Source: Candidatus Cloacimonadota bacterium (GTDB taxonomy: Bacteria > Cloacimonadota > Cloacimonadia > Cloacimonadales > JAJBBL01). From it: 37,690 nucleotides of DNA. Position 1 is the stretch's first letter. Every line of letters starts with the position of its first letter. The stretch spans positions 1 through 37,690 of the forward strand of contig JAJBBL010000052.1 in assembly GCA_020532365.1 (NCBI GenBank), in the 5' to 3' direction. The notes beneath the pieces were generated by a model. It was not told the DNA's origin. It saw nothing but the letters and a program-made list of their open reading frames with translations, and made no database searches. The position numbers and the translations under genes are program-made. Below, in pieces: positions 33,097 to 37,690 of the stretch.

Positions 33097-35103
33097 ATGG
33101 ATAAATTCAAGCTTTATGCCCCTTATAAGCCAACTGGTGACCAGCCACAGGCAATAGAGGAGTTAGTAGCAGGTATAGAAGAGAATCGACGTTTTCAAAC
33201 GCTTCTTGGTGTTACAGGCTCTGGTAAGACATTTACCATAGCCAACGTTATCGAGAGGACTAATAAGCCAACGCTGATTATCTCGCATAACAAAACGTTA
33301 GCTGCTCAGTTATATGGTGAGCTAAGGCAGTTTTTCCCTGATAATGCAGTAGAGTTTTTCATCAGCTATTATGATTACTATCAACCTGAAGCGTATGTCC
33401 CAATGAAGGATTTATATATTGAAAAAGACACCGATGTTAACGAGCAGATAGATAAGTTACGTCTAAGGGCTACTATGTCTTTAGCTGAACGGCGGGACAC
33501 GATAATTGTCGCCAGTGTCTCCTGTATTTATGGATTAGGAATACCTAAAGACTATAAGGAGGCATTGATTCCGCTAAGAGTAGGGGAGGAGATGGAGAGA
33601 GAGCTCTTTTTAGAAAAGCTTATCCATATCCACTATGGTCGCAACGATGTTGCTTTTGAAAGGGGTACCTTCCGTGTTCGTGGCGACATTATTGAGATAT
33701 ACCCAGCTTATATGGAGCACTCGATAAGGGTCGAGTTCTTTGGCGATATGATAGAGAAGATAACGAGAATAAACCCTATCAACAATCATATTATCGAAGA
33801 GGTAGATCGTTATGCAATATACCCCGCTAAGCACTTTATAACTACTAAAGAGAACTTAGAGCGAGCTATAGCGTCGATTGAAAAAGAGTTAGAGCAACAG
33901 ATCTATCTCTTTAATCAACAAAACAAGCTCGTTGAAGCGCAGAGGATAGAGCAACGCACCCGTTTCGATATCGAAATGATGAGAGAATTAAACTACTGCT
34001 CTGGCATCGAAAACTACTCCCGTCATATGAGCGGTGTGCCTGCAGGTCATCCACCTTTCTGTTTAATGGACTACTTTCCAGACGACTATTTGGTCATCAT
34101 TGACGAGTCACACGCTACTATACCACAAGTCAGAGCTATGTATGGTGGAGACTATTCAAGGAAGAAGAATCTCGTTGATTATGGTTTTAGACTACCTTCA
34201 GCTTATGATAATAGGCCTCTCACTTTTGATGAATTTGAAGAGCATCTACATCAAGCAATATTTGTCTCTGCAACACCGGGTGACTATGAGTTAGATAAGA
34301 CATCAGGTGTATTTGTAGAACAGGTGATTAGACCGACTGGACTTCCAGATCCAGAGATAGAGATCAGGCCAGTTTCTACACAAGTAGATGACCTATTAGA
34401 GGAGATACGGGTCAGAACTTTAGCGGGTGCTCAGCGGGAGAAGATTTTAGTCACTACTCTGACCAAGAAGATGGCTGAAGACTTAACCACTTATTTATCT
34501 GAGGCAGGCGTCAGAGTCAAGTATCTTCACAGTGACATTGACTCTTTAAAACGCTCTAAAATTATCCGAGAGCTCCGGTTAGATGAGTTTGACGTATTAG
34601 TTGGAATAAACCTATTAAGGGAAGGGTTAGACTTGCCAGAAGTCTCATTAGTAGCAATTTTTGACGCTGATAAAACAGGCTTTTTAAGGTCATCCCGTTC
34701 TTTAATTCAGACTTCAGGCCGAGCAGCTCGTAACATTAACGGCAAGGTGATTTTCTATGCAGACACAATTACTCCGGCTATCAAAACTACAATAGAGGAG
34801 ACTAAACGACGTCGTGAAAAGCAGTTAGCCTATAATATTGAATACAATATCACCCCTATGTCGATCAACAAATCGGTCGAAGAGATACTCGAATCTACCT
34901 ATGTAGCAGAGGGTTATCAAGAGTATACAACGAGCCGCAAGAGTGAAAAGAAAGATTTTGAAGCTTATTTCAAGCTCGAGTCGAGAGAGCAGATAATTGA
35001 GCTTTTAAAGAAGGAGATGAAAAAGGCTGCCGAACAATTACGCTTCGAAGAGGCGGCTGAGATTAGAGACCGCTTAATTGAGATGGAGAGCGTAATAAAA
35101 TAG
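33097..35103 (+). CDS. uvrB: Excinuclease ABC subunit B
   Basis: A 668-residue UvrB, the damage-verifying helicase-like subunit of nucleotide excision repair that works with UvrA and UvrC. Walker A GVTGSGKT is at 38-45; the beta-hairpin segment YYDYYQPEAYVP follows at around 90; helicase motifs include IIDESHA, the SATPG segment and QTSGRAARN. The C-terminal UVR motif (FEEAAEIRDRLIEME) binds UvrC. A GAGAGGA site precedes the ATG. A perfect TATAAT at 33007-33012 lies 84 bases upstream but without a good -35 box. It ends four bases before the convergent dinG stop. Confidence 0.97.
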   Translation: MDKFKLYAPYKPTGDQPQAIEELVAGIEENRRFQTLLGVTGSGKTFTIANVIERTNKPTLIISHNKTLAAQLYGELRQFFPDNAVEFFISYYDYYQPEAYVPMKDLYIEKDTDVNEQIDKLRLRATMSLAERRDTIIVASVSCIYGLGIPKDYKEALIPLRVGEEMERELFLEKLIHIHYGRNDVAFERGTFRVRGDIIEIYPAYMEHSIRVEFFGDMIEKITRINPINNHIIEEVDRYAIYPAKHFITTKENLERAIASIEKELEQQIYLFNQQNKLVEAQRIEQRTRFDIEMMRELNYCSGIENYSRHMSGVPAGHPPFCLMDYFPDDYLVIIDESHATIPQVRAMYGGDYSRKKNLVDYGFRLPSAYDNRPLTFDEFEEHLHQAIFVSATPGDYELDKTSGVFVEQVIRPTGLPDPEIEIRPVSTQVDDLLEEIRVRTLAGAQREKILVTTLTKKMAEDLTTYLSEAGVRVKYLHSDIDSLKRSKIIRELRLDEFDVLVGINLLREGLDLPEVSLVAIFDADKTGFLRSSRSLIQTSGRAARNINGKVIFYADTITPAIKTTIEETKRRREKQLAYNIEYNITPMSINKSVEEILESTYVAEGYQEYTTSRKSEKKDFEAYFKLESREQIIELLKKEMKKAAEQLRFEEAAEIRDRLIEMESVIK

Positions 35104-35107
35104 GCTA

Positions 35108-37690
35108 CTATTTACCCTGTTTGGTGAACCACTCACCTAAAATATTTCTAACCTCGATAGGTGACTCGACTTTAATTACTTTTGTCGGAATGATATCTTT
35201 GAAATACTCCCCATACTTTTTAGAGTAGAGGCGGCTATCCAAAATCAGCACAGCACCCTTATCACTCTGTTTTCTAATCAATCTACCGAATCCTTGTCTA
35301 AACTTAAGCATTGCGTTAGGGAGGGTAGAAAACTGAAAGGAGTTTTTACCATCTCGCTCTAATTTCTCGTGTAAAGCTTCCACTATCGGCTCTGAAGGGA
35401 CTTGGAACGGAAGTTTGAAGATGACTAAGAGTGACAATGAATCACCCGGCACATCAACCCCTTCCCAAAATGAACTTGTTCCTAACAGCACCCCTTTACC
35501 ATTTTCTTTAAACTCACTGATAGTGGTAGTACGGCTCGCCCCTTTACCTTGTGCCAAGAGGAGTATGTTATTCTGATACATATCATCGTTAATACTGTTA
35601 TAAACTTCATTTAAGTCACGGTATGAGGTGAAGAGGACGAGGCTACCCCCTTTATTCAGTTTTAGTGATTGTCGGAGCAGTTCAATACTCTGTTCAAGGT
35701 AATATTTATCGGATGGTTGTGGCAGGTAGCTGGTTGCAATAACTCTTGTTTGGAGGTCGTAATTAAACGGGGAGTGGATAATCATCTCTTGAACCTTTTT
35801 ATCTGTTATTACATCGAGCCCCATCCTTTGTTTAAAGTATTTAAAGTTATTTCTAAGTGACAGTGTTGCCGAAGAAAAGATAATGGTGTCTATCGCTCCA
35901 TAGAGTAACTTATTTAGTAAGTCTGAGACGTCTAAGGGGGCGTAGTTTAGTATACCGGTAGCGTTTTGTGTATCGCCGAAAGTGAACGAATTAGCCCAGA
36001 GCGCGTGGTTTTTAAAGTCTGCCTCTTTGAGTGTTGTAAGAGTTGCAGTCAGCTCAGCTGCAGTTTCCAAAACGCTGTTTAGTCGGTCTTGATGGTCATC
36101 GTAATCGGCTAAATGGTTACGGTCGACTCTGTTTAAGAATTTACTTAAAGATTCAACTTTTGCTTCCAAAACCTTCATCTCGTTAATCATCTGATCCAAG
36201 CTATCTCCGAGATCATTGCTTATCGCTTTATACCTCAATTTTCCATAGTTACCCTGTTTTTGGACTATTTCCCCTAAGTTTGCAAAGATATCAAAGAAAG
36301 ATAATTTATAGTCTTCCAAGAGCTCTGTTAAGCCTTTTATATCTGAGAAAAAAATCCCTTTCTTATCCTCTTGGATAAGCCCACTCTTTTGGATGTCAGC
36401 TCTGAGAGTGGGGAGGATGCCCGACTGCAGTTTTAACCGTTGATTGATATGGAACATTTGGTTAAAGAGGTTTCCAAAGTCGCTATACGCCAAAGAAGAA
36501 CCAAGGTAGTTAGGTGCCATATCGGGAAGGTTATGTGCCTCATCAATAATCAAGTAGTTATCCACTTCGGCATCAAACTTATCATTAATAACGTCGGTTA
36601 GCATTAGTGAGTGGTTAACTATGATCAGGCTGGAGGCTTGAGCTGCATTTCTTACTTTTCGGTAGTAGCAGTTTCGGTTATCCGGGCAGTTTTTACCGAA
36701 ACAGAAGTGTCTATCGGAAGATAGCCTCTTCCAGATAGCTGAGTAGTTTTTACGGATACTACTTCCAGACTCACGGTAGAAGGAGCTGTTTTCTGAAATA
36801 TCGCCTGTTTTAGTGTATCTTTGCCAAACGGGGAGGTAGACGTAGTTCTGTATTTCATAAGGGTTTAGGAGCATAACATATTGTCTACTCAGCTCTTTCC
36901 ATTTTCTCAGGCAGAGGTAGTTTTCTCTACCTTTGAGCATAGTGGCTTGGAACGGTAGATGAGTCGAGTTTTTGATGACCGGCAAGTCCTTATAGAAGAG
37001 CTGTTCTTGCAAGTTTTTGGTATTGGTTGAGACGTAGACTCTTTTCTCATTGAGGTAAGCAAACTTCAAAGCTGGCACGAGATAGGCGAGTGATTTGCCG
37101 ATACCGGTGCCTGCTTCTACGATCAAGTATTCTTTATTTTCAAAGGCGCTCTCAACCCCTTTTGCCATCTCTACTTGTCCTTCTCTATACTCATATTCAT
37201 CGATATGTTTGCAGAAAAGCCCCTCATTTTCAAAGCACTCATCAACGAAACTATCCTCAATCTCTTCTTTCTCGACCTCTTTCGCAATCACAGTCTCGGC
37301 ATACTCTATTTCGTCCTCAATAAACTCCGCATAGGGAGTATAGTCGTTACTATTTATTACATTATGTGATTTATTGAACCCGAGACTTGCCGCGTATGGT
37401 GACGCAAAGAGTTTCAGGTAGTCGTTAGCTTTGTTAGAGATTAGAGCGTATTTACGTTGATATCCGATGATTCTCTCTATATGATCAGGCATAGTGGCAC
37501 CTTGTTCAAGATTATTCGAGATTTCTAAGATGGTGTTGTTGAGCTCAAAAGGTATGTATTCAATAATAAAATCGGTCAGTTTATGGAAGATTTGGCCTGT
37601 TATTCTGGCGTCAGCGGTAGCTCTATGGTATTCTGTCTCTTCGAGTTGAAATCCAGTGGCAACAGTTTCCAATTTATGGTTATTTAGGAA
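35108..37690 (-). CDS. dinG: DinG-family helicase with N-terminal DnaQ-like exonuclease domain, 5' end beyond the window
   Basis: The frame is open to the window edge, giving 860 residues with the true N-terminus missing. The first residues (FLNNHKLETVATGFQ, then HRATADA) are the end of a DEDDh exonuclease domain, with the His and Asp of motif III. A linker leads to the superfamily 2 XPD/DinG helicase: YREGQVEMA Q-like motif, Walker A GTGIGKS (about 193-200 of this fragment), DEAH, and the late QGFGRLIRKQ motif VI. Four Cys in the NYLCLRK and FCFGKNCPDNRNCYY segments fit an XPD-type [4Fe-4S] cluster. DinG unwinds DNA and DNA-RNA forks 5' to 3'. Any frame start near 37672 is only internal. It is convergent with uvrB. 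Confidence 0.9.
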   Translation of the reverse strand, partial: FLNNHKLETVATGFQLEETEYHRATADARITGQIFHKLTDFIIEYIPFELNNTILEISNNLEQGATMPDHIERIIGYQRKYALISNKANDYLKLFASPYAASLGFNKSHNVINSNDYTPYAEFIEDEIEYAETVIAKEVEKEEIEDSFVDECFENEGLFCKHIDEYEYREGQVEMAKGVESAFENKEYLIVEAGTGIGKSLAYLVPALKFAYLNEKRVYVSTNTKNLQEQLFYKDLPVIKNSTHLPFQATMLKGRENYLCLRKWKELSRQYVMLLNPYEIQNYVYLPVWQRYTKTGDISENSSFYRESGSSIRKNYSAIWKRLSSDRHFCFGKNCPDNRNCYYRKVRNAAQASSLIIVNHSLMLTDVINDKFDAEVDNYLIIDEAHNLPDMAPNYLGSSLAYSDFGNLFNQMFHINQRLKLQSGILPTLRADIQKSGLIQEDKKGIFFSDIKGLTELLEDYKLSFFDIFANLGEIVQKQGNYGKLRYKAISNDLGDSLDQMINEMKVLEAKVESLSKFLNRVDRNHLADYDDHQDRLNSVLETAAELTATLTTLKEADFKNHALWANSFTFGDTQNATGILNYAPLDVSDLLNKLLYGAIDTIIFSSATLSLRNNFKYFKQRMGLDVITDKKVQEMIIHSPFNYDLQTRVIATSYLPQPSDKYYLEQSIELLRQSLKLNKGGSLVLFTSYRDLNEVYNSINDDMYQNNILLLAQGKGASRTTTISEFKENGKGVLLGTSSFWEGVDVPGDSLSLLVIFKLPFQVPSEPIVEALHEKLERDGKNSFQFSTLPNAMLKFRQGFGRLIRKQSDKGAVLILDSRLYSKKYGEYFKDIIPTKVIKVESPIEVRNILGEWFTKQGK

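Noticed and set aside
1..37690. Mobile element, prophage or CRISPR array
   Set aside because: No transposase, phage gene, direct-repeat array or cas gene is seen. The one recombinase has the features of a Xer protein without cargo.

Overview
The window is chromosomal DNA from an AT-rich, gene-dense bacterium. It is probably an anaerobe, judging by two rubredoxin-less rubrerythrin-type proteins, a ferredoxin-fused EtfA, and a NuoE/NuoF/NuoG-like flavin and iron-sulfur complex with no respiratory chain genes nearby. LspA and an MsbA-like exporter fit a lipoprotein-bearing, probably diderm cell. The gene set reminds me of uncultured anaerobes of the Cloacimonadota/FCB type, but that is only an impression. 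No insertion sequence, prophage or CRISPR array is visible.

Left part (1-13.5 kb, mostly + strand): the 5' end of a leftward gene; a rubrerythrin-like protein; an unusual tRNA; a cupin; an M42 aminopeptidase; a NatA ATPase and a NatB permease fused to a CPBP membrane protease; RecO; a CCA-adding enzyme type nucleotidyltransferase; an MsbA-like ABC exporter; CTP synthase; a small unknown protein; a second rubrerythrin-like protein; a terminator; and a MATE transporter.

Middle part (13.6-27.6 kb, mostly - strand): etfA, an amidohydrolase and queE form one tightly packed unit. A roughly 600-base gene-free stretch with a perfect 22-bp inverted repeat follows, then a XerC/D-type recombinase. Divergent from it is a short MgtE-like transporter, which runs tail to tail into yigZ. 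The leftward run ABC-F, NuoE-like, NuoF-like, large GltD/NuoG fusion, yigZ follows. The three-subunit redox complex has the architecture expected of an Stn-type electron-bifurcating transhydrogenase (NADH, ferredoxin, NADPH).

Right part (27.8-37.7 kb): an MscS channel; a promoter and structured leader in front of yggT; purine nucleoside phosphorylase; a TraR/DksA zinc protein; lspA; a small coiled-coil membrane protein; a convergent UPF0158 gene; uvrB; and a convergent, edge-truncated dinG with an exonuclease domain.

The most unusual element is the tRNA at 880-974. It has the body of a bacterial selenocysteine tRNA (short four-base D-loop, long variable arm, Sec-like anticodon and T arms, G73, encoded CCA) but carries the cysteine anticodon GCA. 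Its acceptor/T branch is shorter than that of normal tRNA-Sec, so it may feed Sec, Ser or Cys into cysteine codons. Other second-look items are the perfect palindrome beside the recombinase, the structured yggT leader, the orphan etfA and the coupled amidohydrolase-queE pair. Several genes (MATE, NuoF-like, MgtE-like) appear to start with TTG behind good ribosome binding sites.
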